Shown piece by piece: positions 35,666-50,600 of a stretch of DNA of 64,000 nt. Below the pieces are notes generated by a model, which worked only from the letters and a program-made list of their open reading frames with translations, searched no databases and was not told the origin of the DNA. Numbering within the stretch: the stretch's first letter is position 1; the number at the start of each line of letters is the position of its first letter. Origin of the DNA: an uncultured Clostridia bacterium (GTDB lineage: Bacteria > Bacillota > Clostridia > Christensenellales > UBA1242); NCBI GenBank assembly GCA_944376905.1, contig CALWEA010000005.1:1-64000 (forward strand), read 5' to 3'. The position numbers were made by a program, and so were the translations under genes.

Positions 35666-38600
35666 ATGTTTGAACAAAAGAAATCTAAAATTGGAAAAAT
35701 ATTTTTATTTTCAATAATAACTTTAATTGTAATGTCCTTAGGAATTACAGGTTTATTTTTATCAAATAAAAATATTGAATTAAATTTTGCTGGTAAAATG
35801 CAAACTGATGTTTTGCAAGAAAGTGAAAATGTTATTAGTGAAGATGAGAATGAATATAACTTAAATAATAATGCTGAAAATGATACAATACAATCAACCA
35901 ATAATATTGGTGAAAGCGAAAGCAACACAAATCTAAATTATGGTGAAGTTGTTGTTTATTCGGTTTTACTTAATCCATTAGCAGAAAATGAAGAAGATAG
36001 GTTTATTATACGTGAAGACCCATCTATTTCTTATTTTCAAACATCTTCAACTTCAGGTTCAACAACATATTCGGCGGTTGCAGGTCAAACAGTGGAAGTT
36101 TATTCCTGTGCTCAAGAAAATTATTCATTTAAAGGTTTTTATTCTTCTTTTGATGAAAATTTATTAAATGACTATTATGCTTATGCACAGTTAAAATCAG
36201 AGGAAAATCTAAATAATCCAATAGATATAGAGCCGGTTTATCCTTATTCAGAAATGCTTGATAAAATTATGGTAGACAACAACAATTCTCAATATAAATT
36301 TACTTCTGATTTAACTAATTTGTCAGAAATATATGCAGTACACGCTGTTCCATTTGATTCTGCACCAAATACTTATACAGTTTATGCTTGTACAAGGGAA
36401 GATAATAATGGTAGTTGGTATTATGTTAGAGGAAATGGAGAGGGTGGTAATATAAGTGGTATAACATATTACTATGACACAAATTATAACCAAATAGGAA
36501 CAAGAAGTTTTTATAACAAAACAGTTTATACTGAAACACAAATTAATTCAGTTTCTAGGGGTGATAATTGGACTTTAACAGCAAATGTTAAGAGTGGATG
36601 GCGTTTTGTGGGATGGTGGAAAAATCACTATGAATATTTTGATGCGGGTTTAGAAAAATTATTTACATTAAGTCCCAATAGTACTGCTACTAGTTGGAAC
36701 ACTTGGTACAATGGTAATGATGAGGGGTATACAAGATGTTTTTATTATGCGTTATTTGAAAAAGAACCTACTCGAAGTATTTCAGTTTATGCTTGTTTTA
36801 CAAATGACTGGGATAGTTATAGTTATAATGGTTCAAGTGGAACTGGTGGTTATGTTTCTATGAATAATGGCAGTGATCAAGATACTGTTACTGGTACTTT
36901 TCAAATTGGGGAAAGTGTAACTTTTAAAAGCACTCCAACTTCAAACTATACATTTTTGGGTTATTATCAATGGAAAAGTGGTTTAAAATTAGGAGATTTA
37001 TATAGTTCGAGTTCAACATGGACTTATACTGTTCCTTCGGGCTCGGGAACGATTGAAATAATTGCTGCTTTTAAAATAAAGCCTAAGTTAACAACCGAGA
37101 TGAAGACAAATGGTATTTATTCTTTGTCGATAAATGGGATTAAGTCATCAAATTCTTCTCAATACATTACGAGTGGAACTAGTGTTACAGTCTCTATTTC
37201 ATACGACACAACGAATTATACTTTTGATAGATGGCAATCTAGTAATACAAATGTTTTGGCGAATTCTTCTTCAACAAGTTATACATTTGAAATGCCAAAT
37301 ACTTTATCTATAACTTTAAGTGCTTACACTAAAAGTAAATTAACGATAAATGCTTATGCTTATTATAAAGATGCGTCGCATACGACTCCAACAAGTGGTG
37401 CGTCGGGAGGGACGGTTAAAGTTGGTAGTTCATCTGCCGGTGCTTCATCAAGTATTACTGTTCCAAGTGGGAAGGTTAGTTTGGTTGCTAGTCCTGTTAC
37501 TAATTATGTTTTTAGAGGGTGGTATACTTCATCTGCTTTTACAGAGGATCCTGCTAGTACAAAGACACCTTACACTATAAATGTTTCTGCTAATGCTACT
37601 TATTATGCTTTATTTGTAAGACAATACACTTTAACTGTTATACCAGGTGATGATGGTATTGCTTCTGTGACTCCAGATTCTGTAACAAAATATGATTATG
37701 GAGCAAATATTCCGTCTAATACTGTTAAGGCAATTCTTGCCGAAGGATACTCCTTTGGTTATTGGGATATAGAGAATGCTTCGGCTTTGCCTGGCTTCAA
37801 TACAACCACACCAATTCAAAGTTCTGTTATGACGCTTAAGGGTGATGTTATAGTTACTGCTTACTCTCAAAAAAATCAATATGATTTAAATGTTATTGCT
37901 GTTTTTAATTTGGGTAATAGTTTACATTTGAATGGCGACCAAACAACTGGTGGAACTGTTCAAATAGGTAATGGTAGTAGTTCGAGTGCATCTGCTACAA
38001 GTAAAGTTTATTATCAAGACCAAATGACTATTTCTGCGTATCCAGCACAGGGTTATTATTTTGCGGGTTGGTTTAAAAATGTTAGTGACCAGTCATATTC
38101 TAATAATTATGCTAATAGTGGTGGAGATGTAACATCAGTTCAAACTGAAAGTATGGGGATTCAGGGCTTAACTTATTATGCTGTTTTTCTTGAATATTTT
38201 AATGTTTCTGTTCAAAATGGTGTTGGAATAGTTAGTGTTGATTCTTCCGCTTTAACCAACGGTCAAGCATATTGGGGACAGGTTGTTCCTTTTAATGTTG
38301 GTATTGAATCTGCTTATGAGTGGAACACTGAAAGAGGGGCGACATGGAGTGTTGTTTCTGGAACAGAACCTGCTGATTTTGAAGCAAACAAATTAATCCA
38401 AAATGCTTCCTTTACTATTAAAAATGATGTTACTTTAAAAGTTGATGCAACAATTAGACAATACAATTTATACGTGTATGCTTATAGTACAACTAACGGT
38501 ATATATGCAAATGATGTTATAGGTGGTAGTGTACAAATAAACAATGGGGAGGCGAGTGAACTTGTTTCTGAAATTGTTGATTTTGATCAAACGAGAACTT

Positions 38601-41600
38601 TAATAGCAAATGTTGCTGATGGTTATACTTTCTTGGGTTGGTTTGCGTCTTTTAATTCCGCAAACAATACTTTTGGTGAATTATTGACAACTGAACTTAA
38701 CTACACAACTGAAACCTTACAAAATCTTCCTTCTGGTAATTCTTTATCTTTTTACGCTCAATTTGTTAAAAATTATGATTTAACTATTAATGCGGATGAT
38801 GGTGTTCTTAGTGTTTCTGTTATAAGCGATTCTTCTACTTCTCAAATTAGTAGTATTGGACAAACAGCAACATTTTATTTTGGTGAGACAATTAAAATTT
38901 CCGCCTTAATTGATGATGTTGGCTACACTTGGAATGCTTGGAGTTTGGCTGAGGGTAGTACGCCACTTACTGGTTTAAATACAAATACTAATCAAGAACA
39001 AAGTGTTCAAATTGGTGCTGGAAATACTGTTTTAACTGCAACAACAACTGCAAGACCTTTTACATTAACTGTTCATGAAGTATACGAGTCTAATTCACAA
39101 ATTAATCATTATGAACTAGATGCTAATGCAAGCAATGTTCAAGAAGGTGAAATTGAATTTGGAACAGATTTGGAAAGTTTAGTTACTGTTCCAGATGGCT
39201 TTATTTTTGAAGGTTTTTATGTTTCATTTAATCAAGGCGCATCTACGGGTAATCAATTTGGTGATAAAATAACTTTTACAACCATGCAGGCACAAAATAT
39301 AGTTGTTTATGCAAAATTTACTAGACAAATTTACGATATAGATTCTGGTGAAATGTATACTAACGTTAATGATAATTCAACGCTTATTATTGGTGATGAA
39401 GGGGGAACAATTAGCGTTGCAGACTCTTTGAAATTTGGCTATAAAACTCAAATTGTTGTTAATCCTAATCCTGGTTTTGTTCTACAAGGAATTTATACAA
39501 CCAATTCAACATCAAACATTAATCCAACAACTTTGTTTATTGCTCCTAGTTCGGAAACAGATGCGTCTTTACAATTTATTTGTGAAACACAAGAAATGGG
39601 AGTAAATGGTTTAATTTATTATGCAGTTTTTAAAAGACAAGTTCAAACTATAACTTTAAATGAAGGGGAGGGAACTTCTTTAAAAATAACTTCTCCACTT
39701 GAATCTTCAAACTATTATTTTGGACAAACTATTACTCTTGATGTTAAACTTTTAGAAGGTTATGAAAATTTAAATATTCAAATCAATAAATCTAATGATG
39801 AAACAATTAATGTTCCTTTTGTTTCAACAGGTGATGTTGTTAGTTTTGTTGTTCCTAATTTTGATGTAACTGTTAATGCAGTTGCTAAGCCTATTTTGTA
39901 TCAGTTAACATATGATTCAAATGGTGGTAGTTTTTCTAATTGTTATGTTAGTAACGGTCAAGCATTTGGTGCTGTAAATTATAATAGTGATAATTATAGT
40001 TACTATTTTGATGTTGATAAAACTAATCTTATTACAGATTTACCTTCAATAAATAGAATTGGTTATAAACTTTTAAGTTGGAATACTCAACCTGATGGAA
40101 ATGGTGATGATTATATAATTTATAATGAAAATGGTCTTGAAATTGAAACCAAAATTCCTTACAATCAAACTAATTCTTTGACATTGTATGCTATCTGGGA
40201 AATTGTTGCTCCTATTATTACTAAAAATGATATTGATACTTCTTTCGTTTACGATGGAATAGAGCATAATATTGCAAGAATAACTGTTAATAATTTTATT
40301 GTTGACAAGTTCTACACTTATACTTGGGAAAATCAAGAGGGTGTTACTATTTTTGAAGAAACTACAAATGCAAATAGTAGCATTTTAAAATTAAGGTCTG
40401 TTAATCAAAGTGGAATTTACACTTGTGTTGTTAGCATAGAAGATGAAAATATTGCTAGCGAACCAACAACAGAAGTAAATGTTGAAATTTCAGTTAAAAC
40501 CTTAACTTTTAATATAGGAACTAAATCGGTTGTTGGAACATTGTCTCTTGATTATGAAAGTGGTGGTTTTACTGCTAATGGGCTTGTTGCTGGACAAAGT
40601 ATAAAAAGTGGTGTTTTGATTTTTGCGGAACCAACTGGAGAGAATAATCAAATTATTTATAGTGAAACCGTTAACAAACAATTAATTCAGTCTTCAATAG
40701 TTATTCAAGTTGTTGCAAATGGAGAAAGTTCGCAAGATGGTTTTGATATAATTTCAAATTATCAAATTCAATATGAAGGACAAATAACTGTTGAAAATCG
40801 TTTAAATTACGTTTATTTAAGTGTTGGTACATACGAAAGAACAATAAATCCTTCAACATTTGAAGACATATTTAGTTCTGAAACATTAGATGGTGCGTCT
40901 TTTGAAATGACATATCTTGTTAACGGAGAAAACGGATTTAAGTCTATAACCTCGTATAATGGTGGTGTTCAAAGCAACTATCTTGCTCGTGAAAATCTTC
41001 CTAATTATATTGATATAAATTATACTTTTTTGCCTCTTTATTTTGAAATATATAAAGTTGAAATTAATGGTATTGATGTTGAATTTTCTCAACCAAACTT
41101 ACCAACTTCTCCTAATTCGCCAATAAGAATTCCATTAACAGAAGAAATGTTAAGTAATAACAGTCAAGGATACAGTTTGGCAGAAGTTAAGATATTTTTC
41201 ACTGTTCAATCCTTGGTTGTTTATGAATACAATCTGCTAGATGGTGAAATTGAACAAGGGTATGCACAAACTTTTGTTGAAAAAGGTATTCAAATTAACG
41301 GTTCATCATTTGTTGCTCCAACTCCTGCTGTTCGTAATGGTTTTCAATTTGCTGGTTGGTTTTATGATGAACAACTATTGTCTGCTATTAATTCTTCTTG
41401 GGCTAAAACTGGATCAACGACTATTTATGCAAAATGGAATTTAATTATTCTTAATGAAAATACTGATGTGTCTATAATTGTCAAAGATGATAATACTGTT
41501 ATTAAAGATTTTGACAATACAGAAGATACTTTTGAAAAAATATATGATGCTCAAAATTATATTTTAGAGTTTGCTGTTAAAGATGAACTTTATAATCCAA

Positions 41601-44600
41601 TTGCAATTAATTATAGTGCTCAATGGTTTAAATTTGGAATAGATTGGGAATTAGTTTCTGAGGAAACAAGTTTAACAACTATAAAAAATGTTATTGATAG
41701 TGGGGAATATTCTTACTCATTATCTTATAGATTTGTTAATGATAATGAAAGTGTTGCAAGTCAAATCGTTGATGTTGGTTATCCAAATACTTCTGTACAA
41801 ATAACTATAACTCCTTATACATTAACAGCAGATTTTAATATTGTTAAAACTTATGATGCAACAACTGCATTGCCAAATTCTTCTTACACAATTAATGGTT
41901 TAGGAACTGATAGTTTAAAACTATTGGGATATTTTGCTTCGCCTGATGTTAATTTGATTGACAATATTCCTTCACCAATAGCAATTACTTTCAATGATAT
42001 TCAACCTAATAATGTTAGTACTTTAACATCAAACTACACTATATCTAACTTTAATTCAATAACTGGTATTATTGAGCCTTATAATTATGAAATTAGTATA
42101 AATTCAAGTGAATTAAATAAGGTTTATGATGGAAGCAAAATTAATAAAGAATTGACAAATACTATATCTTGGAGTAGTAATCCAACAAGCATTATTCATA
42201 ATTTAACATTCACAATAATATCTTCTTCTGCCGATGTTGGTACTTATAAAGTTGGTGATGTCAATAAATATTTGGAGATTTTAAATAATGATTTTGTTGT
42301 TAGAACGAGTGAGGGATTGCTTGTTTCTTCAAACAATTACATTTTAACCTTAAAATCTAATGTTAGAGCAACGATTAGCCCTGCTGATGTTTCTATTCGT
42401 ATGGTTAGTCCTGAGCCTTTAATTTATGATGGACAACAACATACTATTTATGTTCAAACATTAATTGGCAAAAATTGGGTTGATTGTCGAGATGGTATAC
42501 TTCCTGAAGGTGTTGTCTCTATAAATTATACAAGTGCTGGATATCAAACAGTATTATTTACAAATGCTGGAACATACACAATTAGTGCAAGTGTTGTTAC
42601 AGATTCTAATCACAAACTTCCTGATGAAATATCTTTGTCTGCAACTTTGGTTATTCAAAAAGCAGAGTTAGAATTTGAATTTTTGTATGATAATTTATTA
42701 TTAACTGATGGTCAACAAATTGAATATCCTAACATTGATATAGCATCATTGTTTAGTATTAATGTTAAAAACGTTTCAGGAACTGTAATAGTTCCAACTG
42801 TTACTAAAAGTTTTTTATTAAACAATAAACCAACTGAATATGTTATATATTTAGGAACTTATGTTATAAATGCTGTTTACCCAACAGAAAATTATGCTCT
42901 AAGTTTGACAAGTGTTGACAAAGTAACATTTTATATTGTTGCAAAAGCGTATGATGTTTCAAATATTATTTTTGAAGACGACTCAATGACTTATGAGGCT
43001 CGTAATCTTGCGGAAGATTTTGTTAATATGAATCTTCAACTTCAAGATGAAAATGGAAACGCTTTTGAAGGGCTTGAAATTGGTGAAATTATTATTGATA
43101 ATGGTTTAGAAAGTGTTGCACAAAATGTTGGCACTTATCAAATAACTGTTAAAATTTATAGCAAGGACCCAACTAAATGGAGTATAAATGGAGATAGTGT
43201 AACTGCAACTTTGAATATTACTCCTTTTGTTATAACAAGTTTGAATTCTGTTGTTACTGCCGTTAAAACTTATGACGGAACAACAACTTTACCAACAGAT
43301 GCAAATATTCAAATAACTGTTAGAAGTGATGACGAAAATCCTGTTATTGAAATTTTGAAACTTACAGGAAATTTCATTGATGCTAATGTTAAGTTGAAAA
43401 ATAGTAATCCAATGCCAATTCAAATAACTAATGTTGGACTACAAGATTATAGTTACTACCTTGCTTCAAATTATGTTTTAGATAGTGGCTTTGTTTGTAG
43501 TGGTGTAATTAATCCTAAAGATGTAACTGTTTTACTTTATAAAGATTTTGTTAGTGAAAGTATAAATACTTTTATTCAAAAACCTTACACGCAATCACCT
43601 GCAACTTTTTCTTTATATGATGCTCGTGAAGATGGTTTAAATCTTGTTCAAGGTTTGATTGATGGTCATGTATTGAATGGTGAATTTATAACATCAAATT
43701 CAATTATAACAAAATATCCATATTCAACAGAACAAAGTATGACAAACAAAACTCAATTATTAAACAATTTAACTGTTCACAATGCTAATACTGGCGAAGA
43801 ACTTGTTAATTGTATAAACAACTATAATATTATTATTAAAGGTGGAATTGAAATTGTTTATGTTTTAACAAGTGTTGAAATAACTGGATTAGATGATTTA
43901 ACATATAACGGATTAGATAGAGAATTTGGACTTATTTTAACAACTAACGATATTATTAACAATACGGAAATAATAAGAGAATTAACTTATGTTTATGATA
44001 TTGATGGTGGATATTTCAAAGACAGTAAAACCAATGAAAATATTGATTTCGATGATTTGAATGTTGAAATTAAAAATAATCAAATAGTTGTTAATAGTGT
44101 TAAAAATGCTGGCGTTTATGAATTTGTTATAACTGCTAACCCTAGTCTTTACATTTTTAGTGAAACTCAAAATAATATTATAACACTAACAAAAGAGATT
44201 AACAAAGCACCAATTATTTTTGATTTAGAAGAAGTTAGTATAAATTATGGTGAAAATCTTGAAGTTATAAAATCGTTTACAGGGCAAAATAATGAAATAT
44301 TTAATATAAAATTTTATCCTACAACTAATCTTCTTGACGCTGGTGTTTATGATTTATCAAATTCTCAAATTTTCACTTGGACATATAAGGTAAATTATGA
44401 TTATACACAAAATCCTGAAAGTACGGCTAATTTTGATAATTATCAACCAACTATAATTGGAACTTTAAACGTAATTCCATTGGAAATAACTGCGTCTTTT
44501 GAATTTCTAAATTTAGTTTATAATGGAACCAATAGACTTAGTGAATTAAATAGTATATATCCAAAATTTAATAATGGAACTTTAAATTTAGTTGAAAATG

Positions 44601-47600
44601 AACAATTTTGGAGAACTTACCTTTTTGAAGGTTCTCAAACAACAGAAATTAAAAATGTTGGAAATTATACTTTAATTTTATCTAGTAAAAATTATTCATT
44701 TACTGGTGGAACATCTAATGAAGAGTATAATATTATCGAATTTAATTTTGAAATAACCAAACAAAATTTATTAATATCTTTAATGGAAGATGGAGATTTA
44801 ATTAAAAAACAATTTAATAATCAACCTCAAAATTTTGAATTAAATTCAACAAATCAACTTTTTGTTTTAGGAACAGTTAATGGGGAAATGATTGTTGCAA
44901 CATTTACAACATTAGGGGCGGATGTTGGACGATATGTTTTTGCTGATGATACTTCTAATGGTATAACCTACGCAAAAATTGAAGTTAGGGAAGCAAATGG
45001 ATTGTCTGTTATTCAAAATGGTGAAAATAACTATAATATAACTTTTGAAGGCGGAATTGAGATTGTTTATGTTTCAACAGTTGTTGAATTTGATGTAAAA
45101 GGTGATACTTATACTGGTAGCAATATTCAAATAGATGTTATCTTAACAACTGACGCTCGATTTATTGGCGGTGATATAACAACAAAAACTTTATCATATA
45201 GTTATAGTGGTAATAAATTGCTAGATGGAATAACTCGAATTCCAACAGAAGATTTACAACTTATAATTAATTATTCAAGTGAGGCTATTGGTAGTGTTGA
45301 GAATACAGTCATTAAAAATGCTGGTGAGTATACATTTATTCTTAACAGTAGTAATTATTCTTACACTCTTGGCTCTTTGGTAAATGACGAATTTAATCCT
45401 GCTAACAATAATATTTTAACAAGCGAAATCTTTACTGTTAACCCTAAAAATATAACTCTAACACTTGGTGAACCTTCATCACCAGGTATCATTAGTATTA
45501 TTTATAAAGATGAATTATCTCATAAGCAAATTTTCGATACAACTGTTACAGGAACAGGTGAGATTTTTAACTTAATATTTGTCAATTCTGAAACCAAGAA
45601 TTTGAATGTTGGGAAATATGATATTGCTGATTATGTAACAATGGAAAATGTTCAACACAATCCAGATGGAACTCCTAGCACCGCAGAATTTTACAATTAT
45701 AATATAACAATTGATGGAACATTAATTGTTAATGCTCGTCAAGTTAATGTTGAAAGTTCATTTGAAGATTTAGTTTATAATGGAAAAGATAGATTAAATG
45801 AAATAAAAAATAAAGCATTATTATTGTCTTTTGAATATCAATCAACAATTTTAAAATTAACTGAAGGTGTTGATTATAATATTTCTTACTTCGCAATTTT
45901 AGATGATGTTGATACTTCAATTAATGATATTAATTTAATCAAAAATGCTGGACAATACAAAGTTGTTATATCTTCTGCAAATTATAGTTTTGTTAATGGT
46001 GAGTTTGATTCTATTGAGCAAATAAATACTATTTCACTAGAATTTCAAATTTTAAAAGCAGAATTATCTATTCTTCTTTTTGATGATAATAGTCTTCCAC
46101 AAGAAGAAAAAATTCTTATTGAAAAGCCTTATGTTGCACAAGTTATAAATTTTGAAATTAACAAAACCAATTATATGGATTACACTTCAGGTGTTGTTGA
46201 AAATGAATATTTAACTGCAATGTTTACAACAACAGGTAGTGAATTAGGAGATTATTTATATACAGATTCAAAATTAGTTTTACAAAACGGTTTACAAGGT
46301 ATTAAATTGTTTGACAACAACGGTATTGAAACAACATCAAATTATAACTTATATGAACAAAATTTATTGGTTGCAAATATAAGCGGTGGTATCAAAATTG
46401 TTGAAAATAAAGTTGAAACAACATTTAATAACCTGCAAAACCTAACTTATAACAACCAAAATAAAGAATTTTCAATAACATTAACAAAAACTGTTTTAAT
46501 AGATGATATGTATGCAACTATAACTTATGAATTGACTTATGATAATAACACTAATTTATTAATAGTTGATGACCCTGAATTAGAAAATATATTTACATTA
46601 GAAATATACTTTAACAAAGATGAAGCAATTTTCAACGCAGAAAATTTATTATCAGGTAGTAGTGCAGTTGTTAAAAATGCCGGTTATTATAAATTAATTC
46701 TTATTAGTAATAGTGAAAATGGAGAATGGTTATTTGGAAGTAGTGGGGTTGATGACAATAAATCTTCATATACATTCCAAGTTAAAAAATATAATATAAC
46801 AGACTTAGATTTAGGAAATCAACAAATTGATTATTCTAATGTTTTTGCCACAAATAAACAAGTTGAATATTTTAATGAAATTTTTACATTAAACATTATT
46901 TGGACAGAAACTTCTACTTTTGATGTTGGTAATTATTCTTTTGCAAACATGCCTTTGGAAAAATGTAATTTTGACAATAATACTTTTGCAAACAACTATG
47001 AAGTAACAGGTTTTGTTGGAACTTTAATCATACAACCAAAAGCCATTGATGTTAAATTATATTTTAATAATCAAGAATATGACATTGAATCAAATGCTCC
47101 TGTTTATAGTGGACAAAACACCAATTTTGTAACAAATTTATCATTTAAATTTTATGATAATGATAGTGAATTAAATTTAAATAATAATTTTGAAAATAAT
47201 TTTAAATTTAATAATAATGTTGTTACGTCAATAACAAATGCTGGTGAATATACTGCGAATTTGTCTTCTATTAATTATAAATTTATTAATGGTAATGATG
47301 CTTTAAATGTCGGAGAAGTTAACACAATAACTTTATCTTTTGAAGTTTTAAAAACTGATCTTCAAATAAATTTGATTGAAAATTCTGATAATATTAAAAA
47401 ACAGTTTAACAACAAAGTTGCAACTTTTGAAATCAGTGCATCAGATTTAGAACAACAAAATAAATATGTTGCTGGAACAGTTGGTGGTGAAACTATTTCT
47501 GTTAGTTTTGAAACAAATGATACTATTGTTGGAACTTATAATGTATTTCCAAATCAAAACTTAGGCGAGGAAAGTCCAAATATTAATGTTCTAAATTTAA

Positions 47601-50600
47601 TTGTGTATCAATCTAATGCAACAACAGAAATAATTAATGGCTATAACAATTATAATATCATTTTCAATGGTGGTATTGATATTGTTTATATAACTTCTAG
47701 TGTTGATTTTAACTTTTTAAATATTGATGGAAAACCGCTAGATTTAAATAATTTGTATTATATAGGACAAAACTATCAATTTGAAATTGAAATAACAACA
47801 GATTATTCTTTAATTGGTGGTGAGCCTAATAAAACTGTTGTTTTAGTTTATGATAATTTAACATCATCTTTTAAAAACAAAATAACAGATGAAATTTTAT
47901 TAATAGAAGATTTGAGCATTGATATAACTTATGGTGATGCTCATGAAATTTCTTCAACAATTAAAAATGCAGGTCAATATCAGTTAACTTTAATTAGTTC
48001 TAATTTTATGTTTTTGTTTGAAGAAAGTTTAACAGGTAATTCATTAAGTCAAAACATTGAAATAAAAAAGACGAGCATTCAATTTAACATTAATCAAGAA
48101 ATATCTTTTGGTGATGCATTAAGATTTCCTCAAATCTTTAATAAATCTTTTGATTTGTATGAAGGTGGCAGTGTTTCTGAAAGCTTTAATTTGATATTTG
48201 AAAATGCAAATACAACAACATTAAGTGCGGGAACCTATACTAATACAACTGTTCCAAATGTTTCATCAATATATTCAAACTATGAACATAATGAAGATGG
48301 AGCAATTAGTACAGCATTGTTTAGTAATTATGAAATAAGTATTAGTGATAGCAGTACATTAACTGTTAATCCTCGACAATTAACAGTTGATACTTCTGTT
48401 CTTGATGAATTAAATCTTGTTTATAATGGTCAAAATCGTTTAGCTGAACTTGATGCATTGGTTAAACAATTTAAATTTAAATTTGGAGAACAAGACTGGG
48501 AATTAACAACAGGAACTGGAACAGTTGATGATGATTATTATGTGGAATATTATAGTGTTGACAAAACCAATGATGAAGAACATTTAATAAGTGGAGACAA
48601 TTTAATTAAAAATGCGGGAACTTACATTATTAAATTAATTTCAAATAATTATAAGTTTAGTGGCGATAATGTTTCAAATTCAGTTGTTTCTGGTAATAGT
48701 AATTGGATAAAATTTGAATTCGATATTTCCAAAGCAAATTTGACAATTAATTTAACTGAAAATGATGAATTTGTTAAAACTGCATTTAGAAATCAACCTG
48801 TTATATTTAGTATAGATAAATCTAATCAAGAAAATTTTGTTACATTTAATCCAGTAACAAACGAGTATATTGAAATATCATTTATAACATCTGGGGCAGA
48901 TGAAGGATTGTATGAATATGGTGGTTTAGACAATAGTATTGTTGTAGAAGGAAATATAAAAATAAAAAATGCTTCAAATGATGAGATTTTAGAGGAAATA
49001 AATTTTGAAACTAATACAACTTTAACTAATTATAATTATACAATTTCTGGTGGAATTGAAATTGTTAAAAATTTAACGACTGTTACTTATACAAATCTCA
49101 AAACAAATTTACCAATTACAGATTTATCACAAGAAATTTATAGTGGTCAAATTACTAATTTTAAAATAACATTAACTTGGGAAGATGTTGATGGTTCGTC
49201 TAAGCGCGCAGATTATGGGTATGATAATTTAAGCGGTCAACTTGTTGATTTCAATACTTTAATACCTGTTGATGCAGAATTTTTGAAACTTGCTATTTCT
49301 TATATTCCTGCTAATTCAGACCCTGAAACAACAAGTGCTTTGCCAGTTAATGAAATTAAAAATGCTGGAACTTATAAACTTTTACTTATAAGTGAAAATA
49401 ATTCATATACATTCGTAAATGGTGAAACTTATGGAAATACACATGAATTAACTTATATTATAACGCCATTTGAAGTGGTTGTTGATTTAGGACAGCAAAA
49501 TATTACCTACTTAGATAATTTCTTTTATATTTATCCAGATGCTGTTGATGGAGTTAACAATGAAAAATTAAGTTTGATTTTTAGTTACACAACTGAAAAT
49601 TTTAATGCTGGTAGTTATGAATTTAGTAGTCAAGATGATTTTCCTGATGGTATTTTGTGTTCATTAAATCCAGATGAAACAAGCACTGGTTCTTTGACTA
49701 ATTATACATTTAATATTATAGGATTATTAACAATAAATCCTCTTGAAATTAATATTAGTAGTTTTTCAATATCCGATAAAACTTATGATGCAAATGATTG
49801 GATTGTAAGATTAAATGAAGTTGATTTCTTAGAATATAGCATTGATATTGATGGAGAAAGTGCTGTTGCTTATATTATAAAAGGTGAAGATTATCAGGTT
49901 GAATTTTATAAAGATACGACATTAGTATCTCAAATTATAAATGCTGGTGTTTATAAAGTTAAAATACTTTCTCAAAATTATAAATTTATTGGAGGAACTT
50001 CCTCAAATTCAATTAATTCTATTACATTTGAATTTAAAATTCTTCAAAAAGAATTAACAGTTGAATATAACGGTTTAAGTTTAAACAATGATTATCAATT
50101 AGTTTATAACGCAACTGAACAAAATCCACTTTTTGAAAATTACACAATATTGGGAATTTTTGATGCTGACCTTTCAACAACTAATACAAGTTATAGTTAT
50201 TATTCTATTGATAACTTACAAGGCTTAGAACAAGTTGGAGTTCTTGTTGGAACAACAATAAAAAATGCAAATAATTATTTCGCTGTTTTAACTGTTGATA
50301 ATCCTAATTATAAAATTGCAGAAAGTGATGCAAAAATAAAAGTTATAATTTCACCTTACACCATAACAGCAGATGATTTATTACCTTTAATAAGTGCAGG
50401 AATGTTTAGTAAATATTATGGTGCAGAAGACCCTAATTTAGTTGTTGAACTTGAAATATTTGAAAATAGTGGAGAATTTATTAAAGTTTTATTTAGTAGG
50501 GAAGAAGGGGAAAATATTGGTTTTTATAAATTAACAACTCCAATTTCCATTGATGTTTCCAATAGTGATATAATTAAACAAAACTATCAAATAACAATTG

